From Lutibacter sp. HS1-25 (GTDB lineage: Bacteria; Bacteroidota; Bacteroidia; Flavobacteriales; Flavobacteriaceae): a stretch of 64,000 nt of DNA. The stretch lies in the NCBI RefSeq assembly GCF_004121075.1, contig NZ_RHLN01000009.1, positions 1 through 64,000 of the forward strand. The letters are read 5' to 3'. The notes under the pieces were generated by a model. It was not told the origin of the DNA. It saw only the letters and a list, made by a program, of their open reading frames with translations, and made no database searches. Below, one piece after another: positions 52,078-60,472 of this stretch; position 1 is the first letter of the stretch; each line of letters opens with the position of its first letter. The translations under genes and the position numbers were made by a program.

Positions 52078-53199
52078 ATGAAAACAATAGGATACATCAT
52101 TCAAAAAGAATTCAAGCAAATTTTTAGAAATAAAGGAATGTTGCCTATTATTTTCATTATGCCATTAATTCAGTTGGTTATACTTTCCAATGCCGCAACT
52201 TTCGAAATTAAAAACATCAAGTTTTCATATGTAGACCATAATAAAACTTCAGTTTCAAGATCGCTTATCCAAAAATTTGATGCTTCAACTTATTTCAATG
52301 TTTTAACCAATTTCACTTCAAACAAAATAGCAACCGAAGCTATGTTAAAAGGCGAAGTAGATGTTATTTTAGAAATTCCTTTAGATTTTGAACAAAATTT
52401 AGTTTCAAAAAAACAAACCGATTTATTAGTAATCATCAATGCTATAGATGGTGCTGCGGCAGGTGTAGAAAATGGCTACATCAACCAAATTATTCAAAAT
52501 TTCAACAAAAATATACGTCTACAATTAATACAAACAAACCAGGTGAAAAACCTACCCAAAACCTTAACAAGTATTCCTGCTTTTTGGTTCAACCAAACGC
52601 TCAATTACAAAACCTTTATGGTACCCGGAATCCTAGTTTTATTGGTTACTATGATTACACTTTTCTTATCGGGAATGAACATTGTTCGCGAAAAAGAAAT
52701 AGGCACTTTAGAGCAAATTAACGTTACACCCATTAAAAAACACGAGTTTATTATTGGCAAATTATTTCCGTTTTGGATTATTGGAATTGGCTTATTAACT
52801 ATTGGACTTATCATTGCAAAACTGCTATTTAACATTCCAATTGTAGGCAGTATTGGTTTGCTGTATTTTTATACTTCCATATATATTTTAGTGGTTTTAG
52901 GTATTGGTTTATTTATTTCAAATTTTACCGAAACCCAACAACAAGCTATGTTTATAGCCTGGTTTTTTATGGTCATATTTATTTTAATGAGCGGACTTTT
53001 CACCCCTATTGAAAGTATGCCTTCTTGGGCGCAATTTATAACACAGTTTAATCCTATTCGTTATTTTGTTGAAGTCATGCGAATGGTCATGCTAAAAGGT
53101 GCTAGTTTAACCGATATTGCTCCTCAATTAACCAAGACCTTTTTATACGCCCTTATTATGAATGGTTTGGCGGTAATTAGTTATAAAAAAACCACTTAA
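52078..53199 (+). CDS. ABC-2 type permease (YbhS/YbhR-like), second
   Basis: The 373-residue permease begins MKTIGYIIQKEFKQIFRNKGMLPIIFIMPLIQLV (TM1), has a periplasmic domain, and C-terminal TMs with the coupling motif REKEIGTLEQINVTPIKKHEFIIGK and MSGLFTPIESMPSWAQ. Together with the gene at 50853, both ATPases, the adaptor and the TolC-like protein it completes a tripartite efflux pump. Its end is 50 bp before sufS, which has its own promoter. Confidence 0.92.
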   Translation: MKTIGYIIQKEFKQIFRNKGMLPIIFIMPLIQLVILSNAATFEIKNIKFSYVDHNKTSVSRSLIQKFDASTYFNVLTNFTSNKIATEAMLKGEVDVILEIPLDFEQNLVSKKQTDLLVIINAIDGAAAGVENGYINQIIQNFNKNIRLQLIQTNQVKNLPKTLTSIPAFWFNQTLNYKTFMVPGILVLLVTMITLFLSGMNIVREKEIGTLEQINVTPIKKHEFIIGKLFPFWIIGIGLLTIGLIIAKLLFNIPIVGSIGLLYFYTSIYILVVLGIGLFISNFTETQQQAMFIAWFFMVIFILMSGLFTPIESMPSWAQFITQFNPIRYFVEVMRMVMLKGASLTDIAPQLTKTFLYALIMNGLAVISYKKTT

Positions 53200-53214
53200 A
53201 TAGCATCAAATTTG

Positions 53215-53222
53215 TATTTTTG
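53215..53222 (+). promoter_or_regulatory. -7 element of the sufS promoter
   Basis: TATTTTTG, 27 bases before the sufS ATG and immediately upstream of the palindrome at 53225. Confidence 0.6.
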
Positions 53223-53224
53223 TA

Positions 53225-53241
53225 TTTAGAATGATTCTAAA
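53225..53241. promoter_or_regulatory. Fur/PerR-like palindrome over the sufS transcription start
   Basis: TTTAGAATGATTCTAAA is a perfect 8-1-8 palindrome right after the -7 box, over the predicted start of transcription. It has the 7-1-7 layout of Fur/PerR boxes. Similar arms occur near the 6959 gene, and weaker ones near sdhC and the HesB/IscA gene. Confidence 0.6.
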
Positions 53242-53249
53242 AAGAGCAT

Positions 53250-54464
53250 ATGATAGATATTGAAAAAATCAGAGCCGATTTCCCTATTTTAAAAGAAAAA
53301 GTAAACGGAAAGCCACTTGTATATTTAGACAACGCAGCAACAAGTCAAAAACCACAGGTTGTAATTGACAGTATTGTAAACTATTACACAACTATAAATT
53401 CAAATATCCACAGAGGAGTACATACCTTAAGTCAAAAAGCCACAGATGCTTATGAAGAGGCGCGCATTAAATTACAGCACCATTTTAATGCTAAAAAAAG
53501 TCACGAAATTATATTAACAGCTGGTTCTACTCACAGTATCAATATTGTTGCAACAGGTTTTACTACCTTGTTAAATAAAGGAGATGAGTTAATAGTTTCA
53601 ACAATGGAACACCATTCAAACATTGTACCTTGGCAAATGTTATGCGAACGTACAGGCGCGATTTTAAAAGTAATTCCAATGAATGTTGAAGGTGAATTGT
53701 TAATGGATATTTACACCGAATTACTTTCCAATAAAACAAAATTAGTTTTTGTAAACCACGTTTCAAATGCCTTAGGAACCATCAATCCTATCCAAGAAAT
53801 TATTGATAAAGCACACGCGGTTGGTGCTGCCGTTTTAATTGATGGCGCTCAAAGTTGCCCGCATATAAAACCAGATGTTCAAGCTTTAGATGTCGATTTT
53901 TACGTAACCTCTGCCCACAAATTATGTGGTCCAACAGGTGTTGGTATTTTATATGGTAAAGAAGAATGGTTAAATAGACTACCGCCTTACCAAGGTGGTG
54001 GTGAAATGATTAAGCAAGTTACTTTTGAAAAAACTACCTATGCCGATTTACCTCATAAATTTGAAGCAGGCACACCAAATATAGCTGGCGGAATTGCCTT
54101 TGGAACTGCTATTGACTATATGAACAGCATTGGTTTTGATAACATTGCAGCTTATGAAAACGAATTGTTAACATATGCCACCAAAAAATTATTGGAAATA
54201 GATGGCTTAAAAATTTACGGAACCGCAAAACACAAAACATCTGTAATTTCATTCAATATTGGCAATTTACACCCGTTTGATGTAGGGTCTATTATCGATA
54301 AATTAGGAATTGCAGTTCGTACTGGCCACCATTGCGCTCAACCTGTTATGGCTTTTTACAACATTCCAGGAACCATAAGAGCCTCATTTTCATTCTACAA
54401 CACTTTTGAAGAAATTGATATTTTATACAATGCCTTGATAAGGGCAAAAAACATGCTTTCTTAA
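53250..54464 (+). CDS. sufS: Cysteine desulfurase SufS
   Basis: SufS takes sulfur from cysteine and hands it as persulfide to the Suf scaffold. The 404-residue PLP enzyme has DNAATSQKPQVVIDS near the N-terminus, MEHHSNIVPWQ, DGAQSCPHIKPDVQ, the PLP-lysine in TSAHKLCGPTGVGILYG, and the active-site Cys in RTGHHCAQPVM. SufE or SufU, its usual partner, is not seen in the window. It is separated from sufD by about 10 kb of unrelated genes and carries its own promoter and a metal-repressor-like palindrome. Confidence 0.96.
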   Translation: MIDIEKIRADFPILKEKVNGKPLVYLDNAATSQKPQVVIDSIVNYYTTINSNIHRGVHTLSQKATDAYEEARIKLQHHFNAKKSHEIILTAGSTHSINIVATGFTTLLNKGDELIVSTMEHHSNIVPWQMLCERTGAILKVIPMNVEGELLMDIYTELLSNKTKLVFVNHVSNALGTINPIQEIIDKAHAVGAAVLIDGAQSCPHIKPDVQALDVDFYVTSAHKLCGPTGVGILYGKEEWLNRLPPYQGGGEMIKQVTFEKTTYADLPHKFEAGTPNIAGGIAFGTAIDYMNSIGFDNIAAYENELLTYATKKLLEIDGLKIYGTAKHKTSVISFNIGNLHPFDVGSIIDKLGIAVRTGHHCAQPVMAFYNIPGTIRASFSFYNTFEEIDILYNALIRAKNMLS

Positions 54465-54534
54465 CATAAAATCTTAAAGTTAAAAGTCTAAAATCGCAAA
54501 ATTTAAAAAGTTCACATACAACTTTCACACTTGC

Positions 54535-54575
54535 GACTTTGGACTTTGGACTTTGGACTTTGGACTTTGGACTTT
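54535..54575. repeat. GACTTTG tandem repeat (7 bp)
   Basis: Five perfect copies of GACTTTG plus GACTTT lie 70 bp after sufS, after a stretch of degenerate AAAGTCTAAA filler. Number variation between strains would be expected. Confidence 0.85.
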
Positions 54576-54589
54576 TTAACCAATTCTTA

Positions 54590-54684
54590 GGCGGTTACCC
54601 AAAGGGTCGGGCTTTCCGCTATATCTTTATTACAATTCCACTGCGTTACATTGTAATAAAGGATGCCGCTGCAATCCCTAACCG
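54590..54684 (-). repeat. Structured intergenic repeat (family 1), copy C
   Basis: Read on the minus strand it begins CGGTTAGGGATTGCAGCGG, then CATCC, then arms TTTATTACAAT / ATTGTAATAAA around GTAACGCAGTGGA, then AAGATATAGCGGAAAGCCCG and a small ACCC..GGGT hairpin, ending TAACCGCC. It is the copy closest to the apparent consensus. From 54685 to 55126 no gene is visible; only the promoter at 55043-55073 is supported. Confidence 0.75.
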
Positions 54685-55042
54685 ATTTTATGTACTCTTT
54701 CAAATCCCAATCTATTTGTTTTATAAACACCTATTTCTTGTCTAAATTAAATTTGTAAAGTAGCCCTCAAATAGCTAAATGTATAAGCGTTCTGTAAAAA
54801 CAACCAAATCACAACTTAAAATCCATCAGCATCTACCTTGTTTCAATAGACTTTAATTAGCCAAAAATCAAAACTACGAAAGCTTAAATACATAAAAACC
54901 TTTCAGGTATATATTTGTTATCCTCCAAAAAAATAAGTGCACTTTCAAAAGCATTGTTTTTTTATTCCTAAGTTTATTTATAATTTGGTAGCATATAGTT
55001 ACCAAAAAAATGTATTATTTAAAAATTATCAACTTTAGTGGA

Positions 55043-55073
55043 TTGACCAGCATACCCTATCTCCATAAATTTG
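55043..55073 (+). promoter_or_regulatory. Promoter of the class A beta-lactamase-like gene
   Basis: TTG (55043-55045), 20 bases, TAAATTTG (55066-55073) fits the consensus. The ATG follows after 53 bases. Confidence 0.65.
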
Positions 55074-55126
55074 TCATATATAAAAAAATAAATAATAAAA
55101 TTAATAATATTTAAAAACAAAAAATT

Positions 55127-56071
55127 ATGAAAAGTAACAACAAAACACAAACAGTATTAGCAGACAAAAGCATTTCTGAAAAAATTGAAAAAATTTCAAA
55201 TGGCCTTGTTGGTCGTATCGGTGCAGCTGCACAAGATCTTAGTACTGGATTGACTGTATCCATTAACGGAGATGAACCTTTTGTTATGGCAAGTACTTAC
55301 AAAGTGGCCATTGCAGTAACCATATTTCGTCAAGTAGATGAAGGTAAACTTAAATTAACAGATTTAGTTGATTGCCCTTCAGAAAAAATGGTTCCAGGAC
55401 CAAATCCATTGGTTACCTATTTGTTTCATCCTGGGGTAAAGTTATCAATAGCCAATTTACTAGAGCCTATGATAACGGATAGCGATAATTCTGCAACAGA
55501 CTTTTTACTTGAAGTAGCTGGAGGTCCTCAAGTGGTAACAGATATGTTACGTAGCATTGGCATTACAGATTTTAGAGTGGATCGTTATGTATCTGAAATA
55601 TTAAGAGATTTCTATGGTTTAGAGGAGAAAGCTTATCTGCCATACACTTTAAAAGCTTATGCTAAAGACCCAACACTTTTAACAAGACAAGGTGATCGTA
55701 ACCTAAAGTTCGAACAAGAAGACCCTCGTGACCATACCACACCAAATGCTATGCTGCAATTGCTTTTGGCCATAGACAATGGAACGGCCTTAAGTGAAAA
55801 AAGCCGTGAAGTCTTACTTGGCATGATGTCTCGTACCACTACAGGTTTTCATAGATTAAGAGGTCTTTTACCAAAAGGAACACCAGTTGCTGACAAAACA
55901 GGTACAATTGGTGGTGTAGCAAACGATGTAGGTTTTATTACACTACCTGATGGCAGACGTATTGCTATTGCAGTTTACACTAAAAGTAGTACTACATCTG
56001 AAGCAGATCGAGAAAAAGCCATTGCAGAAGTGACTCGTTCTATATATGACTTCTTTTATTTACAGTCATAA
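55127..56071 (+). CDS. Class A beta-lactamase-type serine hydrolase
   Basis: The 314-residue protein has the class A set: nucleophile MASTYKVAIAVT (SxxK about 58-61), TDSDNSATDFLL (SDN loop), the omega-loop RVDRYVSEILRDFYG whose Glu is placed like Glu166, DPRDHTTPNAM, and DKTGTIGGVANDVGFI (KTG). The beta-lactamase2 fold is clear; actual antibiotic hydrolysis is possible but not certain, since many related proteins have other roles. No signal peptide is visible (MKSNNKTQTVLADKSIS), which is unusual for an enzyme expected in the periplasm. The gene stands alone, with a promoter in front and a hairpin behind, next to repeats, suggesting an acquired cassette. Confidence 0.82.
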   Translation: MKSNNKTQTVLADKSISEKIEKISNGLVGRIGAAAQDLSTGLTVSINGDEPFVMASTYKVAIAVTIFRQVDEGKLKLTDLVDCPSEKMVPGPNPLVTYLFHPGVKLSIANLLEPMITDSDNSATDFLLEVAGGPQVVTDMLRSIGITDFRVDRYVSEILRDFYGLEEKAYLPYTLKAYAKDPTLLTRQGDRNLKFEQEDPRDHTTPNAMLQLLLAIDNGTALSEKSREVLLGMMSRTTTGFHRLRGLLPKGTPVADKTGTIGGVANDVGFITLPDGRRIAIAVYTKSSTTSEADREKAIAEVTRSIYDFFYLQS

Positions 56072-56099
56072 AAAATATATAACATTTGCAATTACCAGT

Positions 56100-56147
56100 C
56101 AATTGGTTGCAACTGCGGTAAAATACACCGCCAGTTGCAACCAATTG
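56100..56147. terminator. Long hairpin after the beta-lactamase-like gene
   Basis: A 16-bp perfect stem CAATTGGTTGCAACTG / CAGTTGCAACCAATTG, with an inner CGG/CCG pair and a single bulged C, has a 9-base loop. It begins 29 bases after the stop and is not followed by a T run, so it may terminate or be part of a mobile cassette end. Confidence 0.5.
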
Positions 56148-56215
56148 TTATATTCCTTGTGAATTGACTAGAAAAATCGCAAACTTAAATCAGCAAGTAA
56201 TTTAAAACTAACAAC

Positions 56216-56848
56216 TTACTTCCTCCCAAAATCGGCAGGAATTTCACCCCAAGCTTTGGTTTCCCATTTTAAAATTTGTGTAGTGTAAGTGTTTTCTTTC
56301 AACCATTTTTCAGCACGTTTTACCAAATCAAATAACGTTTTGTTTGCAGCTGTGATTTTTAAGTTGGTTCTACATTGCCCTGATTTCACCCAACTTATTG
56401 CAATTTTAGAGTCTGAATAAATTGGATGCGCTAAATTGTGTTGTTTTAAATACCCCAAACCATGTACCAATGCTAAAAACTCTCCAACATTGTTAGTGCC
56501 TTGCTCAAATGGACCTTGAATAAACAACTGTTTTTTTGAAGCAGTAATTACACCTCTATATTCCATTTTACCAGGATTTCCAGCGCAAGCTGCATCAACA
56601 GACAGCGAAGGAACAATTGGTTTGCCATATTTTTTCAATTCTTCAGCAGAAAGCACCACAGTTTTTGTGTCTTTTCCTACATAATCTTCATACCTGCCTT
56701 TAAAAGCTTTTTCAGCAGCATCTTTAGAAGCGAAGGATTTATATTGTGCACCTTTAAAATCTTTTATGTGTTTTTTACAAACATCCCAAGAGGCAAAAAC
56801 TCCTTTTTGATGCCCATTCCATATTACATAAAACTTTTTCTTAGCCAT
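56216..56848 (-). CDS. Ribonuclease H with viroplasmin N-domain
   Basis: The 210-residue protein has the N-terminal RNA/DNA hybrid-binding (caulimovirus VI) domain KKKFYVIWNGHQKGVFASWDVCKKHI with FASKDAAEKAF, and a C-terminal RNase H domain of type I from about 75. Candidate catalytic acids are in SVDAACAGNPG (Asp), NNVGEFLALVHGL (Glu), IYSDSKIAISWV (Asp) and WGEIPADF (Asp). It degrades RNA in RNA-DNA hybrids. It overlaps purN by 8 bp and is downstream of it in a two-gene operon. Confidence 0.9.
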   Translation of the reverse strand: MAKKKFYVIWNGHQKGVFASWDVCKKHIKDFKGAQYKSFASKDAAEKAFKGRYEDYVGKDTKTVVLSAEELKKYGKPIVPSLSVDAACAGNPGKMEYRGVITASKKQLFIQGPFEQGTNNVGEFLALVHGLGYLKQHNLAHPIYSDSKIAISWVKSGQCRTNLKITAANKTLFDLVKRAEKWLKENTYTTQILKWETKAWGEIPADFGRK

Positions 56849-57410
56849 TTTCTAACATTACTTTTTCAATAACTTTTGGAAAATTCTTATATTCTAAGGT
56901 ATGAATTTTATTTGCAACATCTTCAGCAGTATCAGTTGGCAAAACCTCAAAGCTTTCCTGAAAAATAATAGCACCTTCATCGTAATTTTCATTTACATAA
57001 TGAATGGTAATCCCCGATTCTTTCTCATTATTTGCAACAACAGCTTCGTGCACATGCATACCATACATGCCTTTTCCACCATATTTTGGTAATAAAGCAG
57101 GATGAATATTTATTATTTTATTAGGAAAAGCATTAACAATAGCTTCTGGAAGTTTCCATAAAAATCCAGCTAAAATTACATAATCAGCGTTTTCTTTTAA
57201 AATATTTAAAACTGTATCCGAAGAAGAAAAATCAACTCGGTTAAAACTACCATTACTTACGCCCAATCTATTTGCTCTATCTAAGACTTTTGCATCTTTT
57301 TTGTTAGACAAGACCAAAACCACTTTAAAAACAGCACTATTTTTAAAATAATTGATAATATTTTCTGCATTTGAGCCCGAACCAGAGGCAAGTATTACAA
57401 TTCGCTTCAT
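56841..57410 (-). CDS. purN: Phosphoribosylglycinamide formyltransferase
   Basis: PurN transfers formyl from 10-formyl-THF to GAR in purine synthesis. The 189-residue protein shows IVILASGSGSNAENIINYF, the tetrahydrofolate site VILAGFLWKLPEAIVNAFPNKIINIHPALLP with the catalytic Asn and His, KYGGKGMYGMHVHEAV, and GITIHYVNENYDEGAIIFQ with the catalytic Asp. It is upstream of the RNase H gene with overlapping ends and divergent from acpP. Confidence 0.95.
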   Translation of the reverse strand: MKRIVILASGSGSNAENIINYFKNSAVFKVVLVLSNKKDAKVLDRANRLGVSNGSFNRVDFSSSDTVLNILKENADYVILAGFLWKLPEAIVNAFPNKIINIHPALLPKYGGKGMYGMHVHEAVVANNEKESGITIHYVNENYDEGAIIFQESFEVLPTDTAEDVANKIHTLEYKNFPKVIEKVMLENG

Positions 57411-57613
57411 TAGAATTTAATTATTTAGAATTTTCAAACCTAAATTCGACTGATAATCAATACATTTTGAATGAATGAATTAAATGCGACAATTTTAAGA
57501 ATTTGAAATTGATGTTCAGCAAATAAAATAAATTATTGGTAATTTTAGCCCAATAAATGGTGAAATTTTAATTTTTTGTGATTAAAATTTCATCTTTTAT
57601 AAACTAAATCATT

Positions 57614-57641
57614 TTGATTTAAATAAAGTTTCATATTTTTG
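57614..57641 (+). promoter_or_regulatory. Promoter of the acpP-fabF operon
   Basis: TTG (57614-57616), 17 bases, TATTTTTG (57634-57641). The acpP ATG follows after 30 bases. Confidence 0.7.
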
Positions 57642-57671
57642 CCGAGTAATTAAATTTAAAATTAAAAAATT

Positions 57672-57908
57672 ATGTCAGATATTGCATCAAGAGTAAAAGC
57701 CATTATCGTAGATAAATTAGGCGTTGACGAAAATGAAGTGACAACAGAAGCAAGCTTCACTAACGATTTAGGAGCTGATTCACTTGACACTGTAGAGTTA
57801 ATCATGGAATTCGAAAAAGAATTCGATATTCAAATTCCAGACGATCAAGCAGAGAACATTGGTACTGTAGGTCAAGCAATTAGCTATATAGAAGACGCCA
57901 AAAAGTAA
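57672..57908 (+). CDS. acpP: Acyl carrier protein
   Basis: The 78-residue acidic helical protein carries the fatty-acyl chain on a 4'-phosphopantetheine attached to Ser in [17 protein letters not shown]-terminal [16 protein letters not shown] and closing [13 protein letters not shown] fit AcpP. It is followed 7 bp later by fabF. Confidence 0.97.
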   Translation: MSDIASRVKAIIVDKLGVDENEVTTEASFTNDLGADSLDTVELIMEFEKEFDIQIPDDQAENIGTVGQAISYIEDAKK

Positions 57909-57915
57909 TTTTTAT

Positions 57916-59166
57916 ATGGAATTGAAACGAGTAGTAGTAACTGGGCTTGGTGCATTAACACCTATAGGTAATAATATAGAACAATATTGGAATGGTCTTG
58001 TTAACGGCGTTAGCGGAGCCGCTCCAATAACGCATTTTGATGCTTCCAAGTTCAAAACTCGTTTTGCATGCGAAATCAAAGATTTCGATGTTACTAAATT
58101 TATAGATCGAAAAGAAGCTCGAAAAATGGATAAATTCACACAATATGCTATGGTAGCAAGTGAGGAAGCCATTTTAGATACTCAAATTGATTTAGAAAAA
58201 ATTGATAAAGATAGAGTTGGTGTTATTTGGGGTGCAGGAATTGGCGGTTTAGAAACATTTCAAAACGAAGTGATTAGCTATGCTGGCGGTGATGGAACTC
58301 CAAGATTCAACCCATTTTTTATACCAAAAATGATTGCTGATATTGCAGCTGGTCACATATCTATTAAATATGGATTTAGAGGACCAAACTTTGCTACTGT
58401 ATCAGCTTGTGCATCTTCTTCAAATGCTATAATTGATGCTTTTAACTACATTCGTTTAGGACATGCAGATGTAATAGTATCTGGTGGTTCTGAAGCTACT
58501 GTTGCAATTGCAGGAATTGGTGGTTTTAATGCTTTACAAGCACTTTCAACAAGAAATGACGATCCTACAACTGCATCGAGACCTTTCGATAAAGATCGTG
58601 ATGGTTTTGTTTCGGGTGAAGGAGCAGGAGCACTTGTTTTAGAAGAATATGAACACGCCATAGCTAGAGGCGCAAAAATTTATGCTGAAGTAGGCGGTGG
58701 CGGATTATCTGCTGATGCTTATCACATTACAGCACCGCATCCTGATGGTTTAGGAGCTAGAAATGTGATGTTAAACTGCTTAAGAGACGCTGGTTTAAAA
58801 CCAGAAGATGTTGATGCTATAAATATGCACGGAACTTCAACTCCGCTTGGAGACATTGCAGAATCTAAAGCAATACTAGAAGTATTTGGTGAACATGCGT
58901 ATACCATTAACTTAAATTCAACCAAGTCAATGACAGGTCATTTATTAGGTGCAGCCGGAGCTGTTGAAGCAATCGCTTCTATATTAGCTATAAAACACGG
59001 TATGGTACCTCCTACAATTAATCATTTTACAGATGATGACCAAATTGACAGTAAATTAAACTTTACGTTTAACAAAGCACAAAAACGTAATGTAAAAGTT
59101 GCAATGAGTAACACTTTTGGCTTTGGGGGTCACAATGCTTGTGTTCTCTTTAAAAAAATTGATTAA
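57916..59166 (+). CDS. fabF: 3-oxoacyl-ACP synthase II
   Basis: FabF elongates acyl-ACP by condensation with malonyl-ACP. The 416-residue thiolase-fold protein has the catalytic Cys in VSACASSSNAIIDAF, the His residues in NMHGTSTPLGD and STKSMTGHLLGAAGAVEA, and the C-terminal FGFGGHNACVLF. It lies between acpP and rnc, a standard order in bacteria. Confidence 0.97.
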   Translation: MELKRVVVTGLGALTPIGNNIEQYWNGLVNGVSGAAPITHFDASKFKTRFACEIKDFDVTKFIDRKEARKMDKFTQYAMVASEEAILDTQIDLEKIDKDRVGVIWGAGIGGLETFQNEVISYAGGDGTPRFNPFFIPKMIADIAAGHISIKYGFRGPNFATVSACASSSNAIIDAFNYIRLGHADVIVSGGSEATVAIAGIGGFNALQALSTRNDDPTTASRPFDKDRDGFVSGEGAGALVLEEYEHAIARGAKIYAEVGGGGLSADAYHITAPHPDGLGARNVMLNCLRDAGLKPEDVDAINMHGTSTPLGDIAESKAILEVFGEHAYTINLNSTKSMTGHLLGAAGAVEAIASILAIKHGMVPPTINHFTDDDQIDSKLNFTFNKAQKRNVKVAMSNTFGFGGHNACVLFKKID

Positions 59167-59178
59167 CGTAATAATTGA

Positions 59179-59919
59179 ATGAACTTCATTCGTAAAATTA
59201 TTGAAAATCTCTCCAAAGAGGACGAGCTTTTTTTTAACGAATTAAAAAAAATTATAGGCTTTTCTCCAAGTAATTTAAGTTACTATAAAAAAGCTTTTAT
59301 ACATAGATCAATTAAACAAGTTGATAAGGAAACAGGTTTGCCTCTAAACTATGAACGTTTAGAGTTTTTAGGCGATGCTATGTTAAGTGCCGTAATTGCA
59401 GCATTCTTATTTAAAGAAGTCCCTAGTGGAGACGAAGGTTATTTAACTCAAATGCGCTCAAAAATTGTTAGTCGAGAACATTTAAATGAACTAGGACGCG
59501 ATTTAGATTTGTTGAAGTTTGTTAAAAGTACAGTTGCCAAATCTAAATTTGGCGAAAATATTCATGGAAATATTTTTGAAGCTTTGGTTGGTGCTATTTA
59601 TTTAGACAAAGGATACAAACAGTGCAATAAATTTATTGAAAAAAAAGTTATTGAACCTTATATTGATGTTCCTAAATTAGAAGGAAAAATTACCAGTTAC
59701 AAAAGTCTTTTTATTGAATGGTGCCAAAAACATAAAAAAGAATTTGTATTTGAGGTATATGCAGACACTGGAAATGACGCTATTAAGCACTTTAGTGTAA
59801 AACTTTTTTTAGATGGAAAACAAATTTCAAAAGGAAGGGCAACATCTAAGAAAAAAGCAGAAGAAACAGCTTCTAAAAGAGCATATTTTGCATTTCAGAA
59901 CGAAATTTCGAATATTTAA
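59179..59919 (+). CDS. rnc: Ribonuclease III
   Basis: RNase III cuts double-stranded RNA, including rRNA precursors. The 246-residue protein has the catalytic motif NYERLEFLGDAMLSAVIA, the second acidic site GNIFEALVGAIYLDKGY, and a C-terminal double-stranded RNA-binding domain (SYKSLFIEWCQKHKKEFVFE, SKGRATSKKKAEETASKRA). It is 12 bp after fabF. Confidence 0.95.
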   Translation: MNFIRKIIENLSKEDELFFNELKKIIGFSPSNLSYYKKAFIHRSIKQVDKETGLPLNYERLEFLGDAMLSAVIAAFLFKEVPSGDEGYLTQMRSKIVSREHLNELGRDLDLLKFVKSTVAKSKFGENIHGNIFEALVGAIYLDKGYKQCNKFIEKKVIEPYIDVPKLEGKITSYKSLFIEWCQKHKKEFVFEVYADTGNDAIKHFSVKLFLDGKQISKGRATSKKKAEETASKRAYFAFQNEISNI

Positions 59920-60008
59920 GAGTGAATTGTCCGAATACGTTTTCGTAAAAATATTAGTTACTGTACCTAAACAATAGTATTTTTGCACTTATTGTTTTCA
60001 TCATTTGT

Positions 60009-60470
60009 ATGCAACCATTAACATTTAATTTAGAAGAAGAAGACTACTCTTTAATTGGAATTCATTCAACCGAAGAAGATTATAGATTGGCTTATTTTTT
60101 AAATAAAATTTTAAAAACAAAGTTAAAAAGATCTAAATACAACTTAGACTTTCAAAATTCAGATGCTGAATTTTCTTTGTTTGAATTTAAAGATGAAACC
60201 AGTTTTACAAATTATTATTTAATAAATAACAAATTTAAATCATTCGTACAAAATAAAAATAACAACGGATTATTTGATGGAAATTTTAGTTCAATTTCAT
60301 ATTTAATACCAGAAAAAAATAAAATAGATTTCTTTCTAAAAATTGAAGGATGCTATTGTCAAAATTCTGTAAATAATTTAATTGAAAAATTAAATACAAT
60401 AAATCAAGTAATTACCTCATATTCAATAGAACCAGAAACATTAAAATCAAAAGATCACCTAATATTTTAA
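60009..60470 (+). CDS. IPExxxVDY family protein
   Basis: The 153-residue protein carries the signature of this Bacteroidota family as LIPEKNKIDFFLKIEG (IPEKNKIDF) near residue 98. The rest is a mixed alpha/beta fold starting FNLEEEDYSLIGIHSTEEDYRLAYFLNKIL. No molecular function is known. Family members commonly sit between rnc and pyk, as here (2 bp before pyk), which suggests co-transcription with pyruvate kinase. Confidence 0.85.
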   Translation: MQPLTFNLEEEDYSLIGIHSTEEDYRLAYFLNKILKTKLKRSKYNLDFQNSDAEFSLFEFKDETSFTNYYLINNKFKSFVQNKNNNGLFDGNFSSISYLIPEKNKIDFFLKIEGCYCQNSVNNLIEKLNTINQVITSYSIEPETLKSKDHLIF

Positions 60471-60472
60471 CT

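Noticed and set aside
54539-54745. Open frame of 68 codons beginning MDFGLWTLDFGLF
   Set aside because: It is a translation of the GACTTTG tandem repeat and family 1 copy C, not a gene.
56100-56170. Possible integron attC site behind a beta-lactamase-like gene
   Set aside because: The inverted repeat is present, but the GTTRRRY and RYYYAAC core sites are not, and no integrase or cassette array is visible.
57411-57671. Extra gene between purN and acpP
   Set aside because: No frame longer than a few dozen codons with protein-like composition; only the acpP promoter is supported.
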